Both the position numbers and the translations under genes were made by a program. Shown one piece after another: positions 1 to 10,990 of a DNA stretch of 64,000 bases (positions are counted from its first letter, which is position 1; each line of letters opens with the position of its first letter). Source of the DNA: Typhlomys cinereus (lineage: Eukaryota; Chordata; Mammalia; Rodentia; Platacanthomyidae); the NCBI GenBank assembly GCA_023101885.1, contig JALPQD010000409.1:1080610-1144609 (forward strand), written 5' to 3'. Under the pieces are notes generated by a model that was given only the letters and a program-made list of their open reading frames with translations, ran no database searches and had not been told where the DNA came from.

Positions 1-48
1 TAAGGGTGAACAGAATACATAAATGTCTTGTGGAATATTTACGTGTTT

Positions 49-91
<43 letters not shown>

Positions 92-1077
92 TGTACTTTT
101 GTTGGTGGACCATCTTTCCTTTTTGAAGTACTTACTGATAAAATACATAGTTATTTGCATTTGTAGATTTATTCAATGGCTTACAAATTCTCTTACCTGT
201 TTTAATGCTTTTGCAATAAATTGTTGCTTTTTGAATGACATACTATGCAGTGAGAATATGACATAATGCCCCTTTATTTTGTAATATTTTAGGTTATTTT
301 TCTTTTCTTATTGCATTCACTAGCTGCATTGAAATTATTCAGAATTCCAAGCAAATATTGACTAATAACAATGACAGACAACATTATTTTTCTGATAAAT
401 AGAAATTTTAATGGCTCTTATTAAGTTCTTTTTCAATACATTAAACAAAGAATATACTTTATCTTCTAAAATGTGCTGGTATGTTTTTGGTTATTGAATA
501 ACCTTTGGATTTGTGAAAAGAAACTGCCTCTGAAAATTGGATGTATTGTTATAGATGTGCCACAATTCTACTTTATTTAGAATTTGCATTGATTTTTAAA
601 GTAAAATTACACTTTTCATTTTTGTGCTATTTTATGATGCATTGGCATTACAATTCTATTCTATTCATAAAATGTACTGAAGAACCAACTTTGCTGTGGT
701 CGTTATTTTCTAATGGCCTGGAATAGGTTAAATAACGTTTTTAAATATCTAGTTTTTAAAAAGTTAAATGAAATTTTCAAATTGTATTGTTCTGGTAACT
801 CTTTTTAAGAATGTATTTTTAAATCACTTTTCCGTTGACTTAATCTATTTCTAGTACCAGTTACATTTTGCTAGAACTGATTTCAAGTGCTTTGCAAAAA
901 ATGACAGGGACTTTTGTGTTATGGTCCTCACAGTCTATTGTACCTACTCATGTTTTCCATCATAGTGCACAACCATAAATAGATGCTTCATGAATGAATG
1001 GGCATGGTTGTGTTTAGTAAAGCTTCATTTATGGATCATGGTTTTTTTAATTTTGGTACATTTTTTATTAATTATAA
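1..1077. other. AT-rich non-coding sequence with a (TG)n tract
   Basis: AT-rich DNA with no recognisable gene. The only distinct structure is an alternating TG run at about 51-88. Open frames through it are low-complexity translations of the dinucleotide repeat or short chance frames. Confidence 0.7.
51..88. repeat. (TG)n microsatellite
   Basis: About 19 uninterrupted TG units, seen directly. Such tracts are common in rodent DNA and are length-polymorphic. Confidence 0.95.
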
Positions 1078-1157
1078 GAAGGTATGGTGCCAGGAATCAA
1101 ATGCTGGACCTCATATATGCCAGGCAAGTGACCTACTACATTGAACTATACTCACAA
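1078..1157 (-). mobile_element. ID-like SINE, antisense
   Basis: The stretch reads as the reverse complement of a tRNA-derived ID-type SINE: a gtgccaggaatcaaatgctggacc-like core, then 'ctcatatatgccaggcaag' and 'ctacattgaactata'. T-rich DNA on its left fits the A-rich tail of a minus-strand insertion. It is diverged. The family assignment rests on recognising the pattern only. Confidence 0.6.
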
Positions 1158-1240
1158 AATATTATTTTTTAATTATTTTTCAACTCTAAAAAATATAAAG
1201 ATCATGCTTGCCCTGTGCATCTTAAGAAAATATATGGTGG

Positions 1241-3190
1241 TGGAAGGAACCTTTGTCAATATAATAAAAGCTATATACAACAATCCCACAGCAAGGATTA
1301 TGCTCAATGGGGAACAATTGGAAGCATTCCCACTTCGATCAGGAACTAGACAAGGCTGTCCACTCTCACCACTTCTATTCAATATTGTACTTGAAGTCTT
1401 AGCTGAAGCCATAAGACAAGAAAGGGACATAAGAGGGATTCAAATCGGCAAGGAAGAAGTCAAGCTATCCCTATTTGCAGATGACATGATCTTATACCTG
1501 AGGGATCCCAAAAACTCCACCAGGAAGCTCCTGGAACTAATTGAGAAGTTCAGCAGGGTGGCAGGATACAAAATAAATGTGCAAAATCAGAGGCCTTCCT
1601 ATATGCCCAGAATGAAAGAAGTGAAAAAGCCTTGAGAGAAACAATACCATTTATTATAGCCCCTAAAAAAATGAAATACCTTGGTATAAACCTAACTAAG
1701 GAGGTAAAAGACCTTTACAATGAAAACTTTAAAACCCTAAAGAAAGAAATAGCAGAAGACACCAGAAGGTGGAAAGACCTCCCTTGTTCCTGGATTGGCA
1801 GAATCAACATCGTGAAAATGACCATCCTACCAAAGGCAATATACAGACTCAATGCTATACCAATCAAAATCCCAAAGCAATTCTTCAAAGAAGTTGACCA
1901 AACAATCTCAAAGTTCATATGGAAGCACAAAAGACCCAGGATAGAAAAAACAATCCTGAGTAACAAAAACACAAAACCATACCAAACCTTAGTCTATACT
2001 ACAAATCCATAGTTGTAAAGACAGCCTGGTACTGGCTCCAAAATAGACACACAGATCAATGGATAAGGATTGAAGACCCAGATATAAGCCCACAAAGTTA
2101 CAGCCATTTGGTCTTTGACAAAGGGGCCCAAAGAATCCAATGGAAAAAGAACAGCATCTTCAACAAATGGTGCTGGCAAAACTGGATCTCCACATGCAGA
2201 AGATTAAAGCTGGATCCGTACTTGTCACCATGTACAAGACTTAATTGCAAATGGATCAAGGACCTTGATATCAGGCCAGAGACTATAAAAACCATAGATG
2301 AAAGGATAGGGAACTCCCTCGAGCTGATTGGGCTAGGCCAACACTTCCTAAACAGACATCCAATGGCACAGTCACTGCTACCAACTCTCAACAGTTGGGA
2401 TCTTGTGAAATTAAAGAGCTTCTGCTCAGATAAAGAGATTGTAACGCGAGCTCAAAGGCAACCCACAGAATGGGAGAAAATCTTCACTAACCACATATCT
2501 GACAGAGCTCTACTGTCCAGAGTGCACAAAGAACTTAGAAAACTAAACACCAAGGAAACCAATGGCCCAATTAAAAAATGGGCCCTGGAACTTAAAAGAA
2601 ACTTTACCAGGGATGAAATTAAAATGTCTAACAAATATCTTAAAAAATGCTCCACTTCTTTAGCCATCGGGGAAATGCAAATCAAAACTTCCCTGAGATA
2701 TCATCTCGCCCCGGTCAGGATGGCAAAAATCCACAATACAAACAACAACAAGTGCTGGAGAGGATGTGGAGAGAGGGGAACTCTCCTCCATTGCTGGTGG
2801 GAATGCAGGCTCATACAGCCACTCTGGCAAGCTGTCTGGAGATTCTTAAAGAAATTAAAGATTGAAATGCCATATGACCCTGATATTCCACTTTTGGGAA
2901 TAACCCCCCATACAGCAGAGGTTCACCTCGATAGCACAAGCACGACCATGTTCATAGCAGTACTGTTTACAATAGCAAAGTCATGGAATCAGCCCAAATG
3001 TCCAACAGTTGACGAGTGGATAAGGAAACAGTGGTACATCTATACAATGGAGTACTACTCAGCCATCAAAAATGATGAATTACTGGAATTTGCCAGGAAA
3101 TGGATGTCATTAGAAACAATTATATTAAGTGAAGTATCCCAGACCCAGAAAATTAAGCGCCGTATGTACTCTCTAATAGGTGGCTCCTAG
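1241..3190 (+). pseudogene. L1 ORF2: L1 ORF2 fragment: RT, C-terminal region and zinc-knuckle-like motif
   Basis: Remnant of the L1 endonuclease/reverse transcriptase; only the part from the RT palm onward is present. The catalytic FADD box is visible at 1474-1485. The C-terminal cysteine-rich motif, CWRGCG followed by LLHCWWEC, spans 2753-2806. The last 360 codons (2108-3190) are open to the natural stop. The frame breaks near 1590-1635 ('gcaaaatcag', where related copies carry a variant) and around 1975-2108, where one codon block is lost. No EN domain remains because the insertion is 5' truncated. It cannot encode a working enzyme. Confidence 0.93.
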
Positions 3191-4191
3191 TACCAAATCC
3201 ACCCAGCCCACCTAGAGACAGTAATTCCAAGGATTATGAACAGGAGGGATGGGGTAGGAGGGCCACACCAGAAACAAGAAGAGAAGGGACCATGTTACAG
3301 CAGGGAAAATAGGCCTCCATCAAGGACCCAAATAAGTAATGAGACATCTGATTAAGTTCACAGACTTTTGTTCCTGATCATTTACTACTGAGGGGGTATG
3401 ATCTCACCAGAAGAGGAGGGCATATAGTCTGGCAGATAAAAAGTAACAATTTTGCAAATGGGTGATAGACCCCTCCCTCACTGTGGTTTCCCACTTTTAT
3501 TACATCTACCTTTGAATGTGCTTTTATCACAAGACTCTAACAGCTTTTTGTCTCTGGCCAGGGGGTAACATACAATGCCCACCAGGATGGAGTGAAGGGC
3601 ATTGCAGGAGCAGCCAAACTGCAAAAGAAAATCAACAAACCACAATCCAGAACTTCAGAGACTCTATATCAACCACCTAGAACTAGGCCAGCTTAATGTC
3701 TCCCCATCTTGAAGCTCAGGGAAATTTGCGGAAGAGGGGGCGGTAAGAGTGTAAGAGCATAAGGATGGGAGGAGCAATGATATGTAAGATATTCCATACT
3801 AGTTAGGGCTGAAGCAATCATAATTGGACTTTGCATGCCCTGCGCATTGTCCAACACACTGTTGACCTCACAAAGTCTAGCATCTGCTAAAGGCACCAAG
3901 ATCCTTGGAGGCAAAGGATTGGCAGCCACAGCAGTGTTCCTATACCTAAGGGGAACACGGGAAAGGGTTCAGCAAAGGCCACTGGGTCCTTGTACGTCAT
4001 CGGAGAGGAGGGCCCAGAGGAAAATCAGACATGCACAAGAAAGGACTCTCTGGGAATTGGGGTGGGAGGCACTGGGGGATGGGGAGGGAGAGGGGTGGGG
4101 AGGGGGAGCAGGGGGTACGGGGGGAGGACGAGGAAGGGAGGGAACTGGTGTACCTAATAAGTTTGTATGAGCTGAAATTAAAAAAAAAAAA
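3191..4191 (+). repeat. L1 3'UTR with G-rich polypurine tract and A tail
   Basis: About 1 kb of non-coding L1 3'UTR follows the ORF2 stop. It holds the conserved blocks 'ctctatatcaaccacctag' and 'cacaaagtctagcatctgc', then a polypurine tract at about 4074-4143 with several runs of four to six G, and a terminal 'gtttgtatgagctgaaatt' before the A run. This 3'UTR recurs many times in the window and is the best marker of the family. Confidence 0.9.
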
Positions 4192-4208
4192 AAGAAAATA
4201 TATGGTGG

Positions 4209-4654
4209 GACAGATTTGCCCATGTGTCATAGATTACCAACTCTTGCATATCTCAAAATATCTCCACAGTTCTTAATCTCATAACTAAAAATGCCATGGT
4301 GACATTTTCGTTTCTTCAAAGCCTATGACTGTGAGTATTGAACTAATTTGTAATTTAGGGAATATTTATGCCTTATTCTATTTTACTTAATTAAATGCAA
4401 TATTTATGTGCATTTTGTTTAAAGAACAGTTTATTTGACCATTAACCTTTATATTTTACAAATGATTTGTCTAAACTTTGTTTTATCATCTATGTCTTCA
4501 TTGCCTTTTTTATCAAAGTTGCATTGAATGCCATGGTTAAGGCTGAAATTTTTCCTCCACGTACAACTTCCACTTATCTCTAGGATAAACAGTCTACAGT
4601 ATATTGACATACTAGACTTTAGTACTTGTGAGTACAAGCTTATTTAGAAAGAGT
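4209..4654. other. AT-rich intergenic sequence
   Basis: No gene or recognisable repeat. It is the target DNA downstream of the first L1 insertion. Confidence 0.5.
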
Positions 4655-4985
4655 GTCTTTGCAGAGATAATTAAGACAGACTCAAACAAAATTAGGGCAG
4701 GCCCTAACCAACAAACTTGATGTTCTTTTGTATAAGTGAATAAATAAATATAAGGAAAGGCAGATATGACAATACTGCAAAAATTGAAATAATACTGCAA
4801 CAGGTTAAGGAATATCTTGGGCTGCCAAAATCCAGAAAAAACAAAGAAGGCTCCTTTCCTAGATATTCAGAGGAGACCCGGCCTTGCTAATATCCTTTGA
4901 ACTGGACTGTTGACCTCAAGAACTATGAGAAAAGAAAGCTATCATTTTAAGCCACCCAGTTGTCATACTTAGTACTGAAAAAGTA
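4655..4985 (+). mobile_element. MLT1-like (ERVL-MaLR) LTR, decayed
   Basis: Diverged but ordered matches to the MLT1 LTR pattern: 'gtctttgcagagataattaag', then 'ggcaggccctaacca', then 'gaactatgag' and 'tttaagccacccagttg' near the end. This is an ancient mammalian LTR with no coding capacity. It was identified from remembered family structure, not from an alignment. Confidence 0.6.
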
Positions 4986-5011
4986 ATGTAGACTCCTATA
5001 ATTAGATTTGA

Positions 5012-5130
5012 AAAATCATAGCACTCAAGAGACTGAGGCAGGAAGAATTCTCTGGGTATGAGACAGCTTGGGCTACTTACTGACTTCCAGGCCATCCTCA
5101 ACTTAAGGTTGAAACCATGTCTCAAAAACA
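5012..5130 (+). mobile_element. B1-like SINE
   Basis: 7SL-derived B1 pattern: 'catagcactcaagagactga' with 'ggcaggaagaattc', then 'tgggctac', 'ccaggccatcctc' and 'gaaaccatgtctcaaaaac' at the 3' end. It is strongly diverged and lacks a long A tail. Confidence 0.7.
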
Positions 5131-6061
5131 TGGATATTATGTGATCTCTTTTACATTACCTTTTAAAGAGATTACAAATTTTTTTATTTTTTGATCTAAT
5201 AACTATCTAAGGCTGCTTAATAGTCTAATTAAAGATTATTTTCATTGTATTAAATCATGATTAAAAGGGGAAAAATAAAATTGTATAATCTTTGATTTAT
5301 AACTTTTCTTTGTATTTTAAGTTATTGATTTTGAATGAACAATCTGCAAATTAATGTATACCTAACTATATGTACGTATAAATCAAGCATTGAAAATGTT
5401 ACATTTTTCAGTAGTTTTTCTGACATAACTATTCGTTTCTGAAAGAGAAGCAATGGTTTCTTCCAATATCAGTTATATTCAGCAAATTGTCTTTTCTCAA
5501 TTTAGCATTTCTTCATTATATCTCTAGAACTCTGGTTAGATTCCTTAAAAGTCATACTTTTATCAAGATATGAAGCATGTATTGTTCTCATTTAGGTTTC
5601 ATTGATTTGTTCCCTAAAACTTGCATTTTTTCCTCAGTTTTTTCACTTCTTTAGATTGTTTTGACACTTTAAGAGAAATTTCTCCACTTGCTCCTCTAAG
5701 CCAGTAATTTTCCCTTAATTTGTCAGTGCAGGTGGGAAACATTTTTTGTTCTAAAATGTACAAACCTGAAATCCCTGTAAGTGCACTTGTTGATTTTTTT
5801 TTCTTGTTGTCACTCATCTCCTTCAGCGGTATATTATGGATGTGCTCTGTGTGCCCTGCATGACCTTGATATCTCTAATTGGACATGTTGTTGTTATTTT
5901 TATATATAATTGAAGCTCAGGTGTTGTTGGAACAAACATACCAGATAGCAGCCACAATGTACAAAGACAAAATGGTTCTCTACAGGAAGCATTTCTGTTC
6001 TTCAAAGGATAACTAAACCTGTATTTTTGTCTTCTCCTTGACTGCTCAATTGTCCTGGAGA

Positions 6062-6063
<2 letters not shown>
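5131..6063. other. AT-rich intergenic sequence
   Basis: Nothing recognisable over about 0.9 kb. Short open frames show no domain or compositional signal of coding. Confidence 0.5.

Positions 6064-6098
<35 letters not shown>
6064..6098. repeat. (CA)n microsatellite
   Basis: About 17 uninterrupted CA units, read directly. Confidence 0.95.
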
Positions 6099-6101
<3 letters not shown>

Positions 6102-6340
6102 CATAAGACTTCTTTCCAGTGACCACAGATATCTTTGGGCTAAACTCTTCCCAGGATCCCTGTTGTATAATACTTGACTCTAGAATCCCTTTCACTGGTA
6201 CCCAGACTTTCATCCAGCTCTCAGCACAGAAACATCTGCATTAGTTCTCTACAATGAGCCCCTCAGAAATCCAGGATCTTATTTCCACTTACCAGTTTGT
6301 CGACCCACGAAATCATTCTGTAAATATGAAGGGTAGATAT

Positions 6341-6590
6341 GGGGCTGGAGAGATGGATCAGTGGTTAAGCATCTGTCTCCCAAGCAGAATTTCCTGAGTT
6401 TGGATCCTGGATCCCACATAAAAACATGAGACGGACATAGCAATGGCTTGCACTTTGGGCCCTAGAAGGCAGAGCTTGGGATACTCCAGAGCAAAGCGAA
6501 GAGGAGGAGGTAGCACAAAAGTAATCTCAAAGTCATCCTTGGGACTCTACAGGCCCACACAGTGCCTTCTGATTCACACATATGCACATA
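6341..6590 (+). mobile_element. B2-like SINE with CA-rich tail
   Basis: tRNA-derived rodent SINE. The head 'ggggctggagagatggatca' plus 'gtggttaag' contains a box-A-like promoter, and 'gagtttggatcc' is a box-B-like element. The body diverges from the mouse B2 consensus. Instead of a simple A tail it runs into the compound CA/CAGA microsatellite that follows. Confidence 0.75.
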
Positions 6591-6624
6591 GACACAGACA
6601 CATAGACAGACAGACAGACAGACA

Positions 6625-6665
<41 letters not shown>

Positions 6666-6729
6666 AGAGAAGGAAGGGAGGGAGAGAGGGAGGGAGGGAG
6701 AAAGGAAGGAAGGAAGGAAGGAAGGAAGC
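6584..6729. repeat. Compound microsatellite (CAGA)n-(CA)n-(GA/GGGA)n-(GGAA)n
   Basis: Tandem runs of CAGA, CA, GAGGGA-like and GGAA units follow each other directly at the end of the SINE. Apparent open frames across it are low-complexity translations. Confidence 0.95.
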
Positions 6730-7143
6730 TCTGAAATGTAAGTATCACATGAAAATTTGAAGAAAAAAAGTGGGGGTAGCTATATTAGAGTGATTGAACC
6801 TGGATGGAAACAAGAATTACCTTCGTGTTGCCATCTTTCTAGAATTCTGCCTTAGCGTCAACATCATATGTAACCTTGCATCCTGGTAAGCAGTTTTCTA
6901 CACCTCACAGAACAAATTGTGTGCTACATAATCAGTTCTCCTGAGCCTTAATTCCTCATTTATGAGATGGTACTAATGGTAGAAAGCAAATGAAATTATT
7001 CATTTAAAAACATTTTCCCAGCATGTAGTACATTTGATTTTGCAAAAGCATTGATTCTTTTCATCTGTAATTTGATTTTTAATAAGTGATGGTAGACCAA
7101 CTGCCCCTTTCACTGTTTTACTATTTCAGAAATAAGATTCTTC
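6730..7143. other. Intergenic sequence
   Basis: No gene or recognisable repeat. It ends at the target site of the L1 tail insertion that follows. Confidence 0.45.
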
Positions 7144-7159
7144 CAGAATCATATTTTTA

Positions 7160-7843
7160 TAATACATTTTTATTATTATTTCAGCTCATACAAACTTAAT
7201 AGGTACACCAGTTCTCTCCCTCCCTCTTCCTCCCCCCGAACGCCCTGCTCCCCCTCCCCTCACCCCTCCCTCCCTATCCCCCCGTGCCTCCTACCCCAAT
7301 TCCCAGAGTCCTTTCTTGTGCATGCCTGACTCTCCTCTAGGCCTTCCTCTCTGATGACGTACAAGGACCCAGTGGCCTTTCCCTGAACCCTTTCCTGTGT
7401 TCCCCTTAAGTATAGGAACACTGCTGTGGCTGTCAATCCCTTGCCTCCAAGGATCTTGGTGCCTTTAGCAGATGCTAGACTTTGTGAAGTCAACAGTGTG
7501 TTGGACATTGCGCAGGGCATGCAAAGTCCAATTATGATTGCTTCGGCCCTAACTTGTGTAGAGTATCTTGCAAATCATTGCTCCTCCCATCCTTTTGCTC
7601 TTACACTCTTACCACCCCCTCTTCCGCAAATTTCCCTGAGCTTCAGGATGGGGAGAGATTAAGCTGGCCTAGTTCTAGGTGGTTGATATAGAGTTTCTGA
7701 AGTTCTGGATAGTGGTTTGTTGATTTTCTTTTGCAGTTTTGTTGCTCCTGTAATGCCCTTCACTCCATCGTGATGGGCACTGTATGTCACCCCCTGGCCA
7801 GAGACAAAAAGCTGTTAAACTGGAGTCTTATTATAAGAGCACA
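7160..7843 (-). mobile_element. L1: Severely 5'-truncated L1 (3'UTR only)
   Basis: Antisense copy of the L1 3'UTR: an AT-rich (A-tail) boundary on the left, then the C-rich complement of the polypurine tract, then 'cctctggccagagac'-type 3'UTR sequence up to the truncation. It is bounded by a perfect 16-bp TSD, cagaatcatattttta, at 7144-7159 and 7844-7859. It carries no coding sequence. The open frame at 7426-7662 is a chance frame shared by all copies of this UTR. Confidence 0.93.
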
Positions 7844-7859
7844 CAGAATCATATTTTTA

Positions 7860-8559
7860 ACAGATGTCTGACTCAATCCACCATCTTAAAGGATGTAGAT
7901 CATTAATCACTATGCATTACAAAAGATGAAAACATAAAAAAGGAGTCACTGCTGGTCTCAGGCATACAGTAAAAAACCCAACTGGACAGGAATGTGTAGG
8001 AATCAGGTCTAACAACAAAGTTGAGGGCATTAAGAACATAATTATCCTTTTAAAGGTTATCATGTAATTGAATCTCTAATTTTACTTGAATGTAGATTAA
8101 TTCACTCTGCTAAGATCTCTAAGAAAAAGCATTATCCCTAGAGCTCTGCAGGAAAGGCCAAAAGGAATTTTAATTGCAACAAATTACATGAAGAAGATAT
8201 TCCGCTTCATGAAAGGGGGAATTTATGGTGCCATTTTTTAATATTTTAGGTAAAAGACATTAAAGACCTCTTAATAAAGTCCTTAAAACCCATGTTTTGA
8301 GAACCAATGCCAACATCCACAGTTCTGGAATAACCATCCTAAGGGTATGTTAATCAACTTGATTATGGCAATCATTTCACAATATAGCAAAAAAATCACA
8401 TTGTACACCTCAATCTTATCTTTTTTTATTAATTATACCTTAGCAATGTTGATGAAGAAGGAGAAGCAACTGTGAATTACACCAGAAAATATGTTGTATT
8501 GATCTTTAGAGAATTAAGTTAATAAATAAAAGCCAATCTTAAAAGGTTATGCACTACAC
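7860..8559. other. Intergenic sequence
   Basis: No recognisable gene. Old repeats may be present but I could not place them. Confidence 0.4.
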
Positions 8560-8841
8560 TGGAGAGATTGTTTAATGGTTAAAGCACTTGCAAGCAAGAG
8601 GTTTAATGGTAATGCCTTGCAAGCAAGAGGACTGAAGTTCTAATCCCCAGATCCCATGTAAAATCCAGGGTGGATATGACAGGCCACCTGTAATTCCAAC
8701 CTCAGCAGATAGAAACTGGGGATTCATAGAGCCAGGTGGCTAGGGATAGTCTCGCCCTATTGGAAAGCTCTGGTTTTGATTAGAAGCTCTTCCTCAAAAG
8801 AATCATGTGGAAAGGTTGAGGATGGTTCATAATTCCTCCAC

Positions 8842-8843
<2 letters not shown>
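8560..8843 (+). mobile_element. B2-like SINE, diverged
   Basis: Pattern of the window's B2-like SINEs: 'ctggagagattgtttaatgg', 'ttaaagcacttgcaagcaag', then 'ctaatccccagatcccatg' and 'gtaattccaacctcagcag'. A 30-bp block (gcaagcaagaggtttaatgg and what follows) is partly duplicated inside it. It ends in a CA tract, as the SINE at 6341 does. Confidence 0.65.
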
Positions 8844-8889
<46 letters not shown>

Positions 8890-8934
8890 AACATTCATAT
8901 ATGTATACACCCAGCACACACACACACACACATG
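8844..8934. repeat. (CA)n microsatellite, two tracts
   Basis: One long CA run at about 8845-8887 and a shorter one at about 8914-8933, separated by 'ggaacattcatatatgtat'-like sequence. They sit at the 3' end of the SINE. Confidence 0.95.
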
Positions 8935-9689
8935 AAACTGGGGAAAGGAAAAAAGGTTACATAAGTGATTCCATTTACATAAATCACCAAGAATTGCAAA
9001 TTTAGAGAAACAGACAGCAAAATAGTAGTCACCACCAGGAGACTGCAGAAAATTGGGTGTGACTATAAAAGGGCAGCCCAAAGTATCTTTGTGATAATGA
9101 AAGGTTCTATACCTTATGGTGATAGAATGCCAATACCTATTTATATTAATCTAATAGTGTTTACTATTATTGTGCTATCTCATTATCTTCTGCAAACTTA
9201 CCACTAGGTCAAACTGGGTACAAAGTACATAGGACCTTCCTGTATTTTTTCTTCATAATTACATATGAATCTATAATTATCTCAGAATAAAAAGCATAAC
9301 AAAAAATATCAAGTCCCACTGTGTGTGACATTTCCAAGGAATGTATGCATTCACCCCAGACAGGACATAGACAAAAAAGTAAAAACAAAAAAGTATTCCA
9401 ACCAAGTCTTATCTGGCAAACCAGTGATGTTACTTGAGGTTACTTGCGAAAGGGTGAAAGATTAATTATAGATGCTTGGGAAACTTGTAGACAACTACAC
9501 CACCAAAAAAAAAGAATACCCGTTTCCCTGGCAATGGTTAACCACCTGTATGTCCTTAGGGATGGACGGGACCTGATTCAAAGATTTGTGTGCCAACTTG
9601 TGCAAGATCTGATAAGTCACCTCTTGCTCCACCTCTTGCCTTACCTAATGAGTCTTACAAATTCTTATCCTTTTAAGAGAGAATATTAA

Positions 9690-10990
9690 CAGGCCCAATG
9701 TTGTGTCTGATCATTTTCTTTCATTCAGGGCTGAACACTGAGCTGCTATGTCTCAGCAACAATCACTTACTCTCAGTACTTTTGACGAGTTGAGTTTCCA
9801 CATGAACTACTGAACCCAATAAAAAGAGGTTTCTCTGAACATGCCAGCAATGATAACCAGCCCCAGCTTGATTTATCTCTGACCAGCAACCAAAATAAGT
9901 AGTGTCTTCAGTAACTGGATTTTATCAACTAATTCTGGCATACGACCAATAGTGCTAGCAACAGTCGTTGTAGATGAGTCCTCCCTAGCCAACAACCTGT
10001 AGGGAAGTCAACCATTACTTCTGTGTTCTTTGTGTACAACCTTGTAGCTTCTGAAAGTTTCTTTTCCACATACACATTCAGGGTTTTTAGTCATAGTTTT
10101 AACATTTACCAATATGGACTGTTGTAGGATTTTTCTCATCATTTTGTTGAGTTTCATCTATGCCTTACTGAACCATAGAACTCACAAGAATTTTTAGCTG
10201 TGCTTGGGTTTTGCAATCAATGTGGGCAGAATTCTCATCCTTGCTCCCTTAAATGGGCTTGAATGCCTTTGAGATGATTTTCTGCATCTATAATACTCAG
10301 AGGCCAGCATTACATCATCTATATAATGAAATCTTTATACAGAGGGTAGGAATGATCTTTGAAGGCCCACCACCAACCATTCCAAGCAAATTTCCCTAAA
10401 TTCATCATTTAGGGGAGACATGTCAAAAAATTAACAAATAGATGAATGAACGAATGGTTGTTAAACCCCATTGGCCAAATCCAGTTTTGTATTAGAAAAG
10501 CTCTTATAATTTGCATTCTTCCAAAGAGCAATGTTGGGTATAGTGATATGGATAAGGGGAACATTATTTAGAGCTATCTATAATACATGGACATATTTCA
10601 TCAACCATCTGACTTCTTTACTAGTCACACCAGGATGTTAAAAGGACTTTGAGCTGGGCAGATGATCTCTACCTTTTCTAATTCCTTGATGGTTTCTGTA
10701 ATTTTGTCATATCCCCTAGGCAGCCTATTACCTTTATATTTTGTTCTCCCAGACAAGACACTCCAGCCATAGTAGGCAAGATGTACCAAGAAATAGCCAT
10801 TCCCCATACATTTTCTAGAATGGTAGAAATGTACACAGTATACTCTAAAAGGGGTATAATTGCCCTCCATTAGAATGAGCTTAGCCCTTTTGGTCTGCAC
10901 AGTCCTATCACCATATCCATCTACTGCTGCCCATCACCCATGGTGTTTTGGGAGGTTACCATGAATTAGGTATACTCAGCTCCAGTGTTC
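9690..10990 (-). pseudogene. Decayed ERV-L (class III) pol remnant: protease to RNase H
   Basis: Read on the minus strand, broken frames keep retroviral pol order. There is a protease-like NTGAE at 10975-10989, where active families have D for the first N. An RT N-terminal segment follows in the 91-codon frame 10625-10900, with the RLPRGY and QSPFN motifs. The RT box YIDD lies near 10305-10318. A weak RNase H-like stretch lies around 9780-9860. Stops and frameshifts are frequent throughout. The motif set is that of ERV-L-type pol. The LTRs and outer limits were not found, so the boundaries are approximate. Confidence 0.6.

Larger units (their letters stand above)
1241..4191 (+). mobile_element. 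L1: 5'-truncated L1 (ORF2 from the RT domain onward, plus 3'UTR)
   Basis: LINE-1 insertion that starts inside the reverse-transcriptase region and runs through the ORF2 C-terminus (stop at 3188-3190), the G-rich 3'UTR and an A13-type tail. It is bounded by a perfect 17-bp direct repeat, aagaaaatatatggtgg, at 1224-1240 and 4192-4208. That is the hallmark of target-primed reverse transcription. The 5' junction 'tt/aagaaa' fits the loose TT/AAAA endonuclease preference. The body is dead: its reading frame shifts near 1590-1635 and again near 1970-2110. It is close in sequence to the full-length minus-strand element at 56439-63245. Confidence 0.95.

Noticed and set aside
51..266. Frames across (TG)n, (CA)n and (GGAA)n tracts
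   Set aside because: Low-complexity translations of microsatellites.
3693..3929. Recurring 75-110 codon frames in the L1 3'UTR (also 7426-7662, 19514-19900, 54073-54321, 56706-56942)
   Set aside because: They are the same non-coding UTR translated in several copies, with no conserved start and variable ends. Similarity reflects repeat ancestry.
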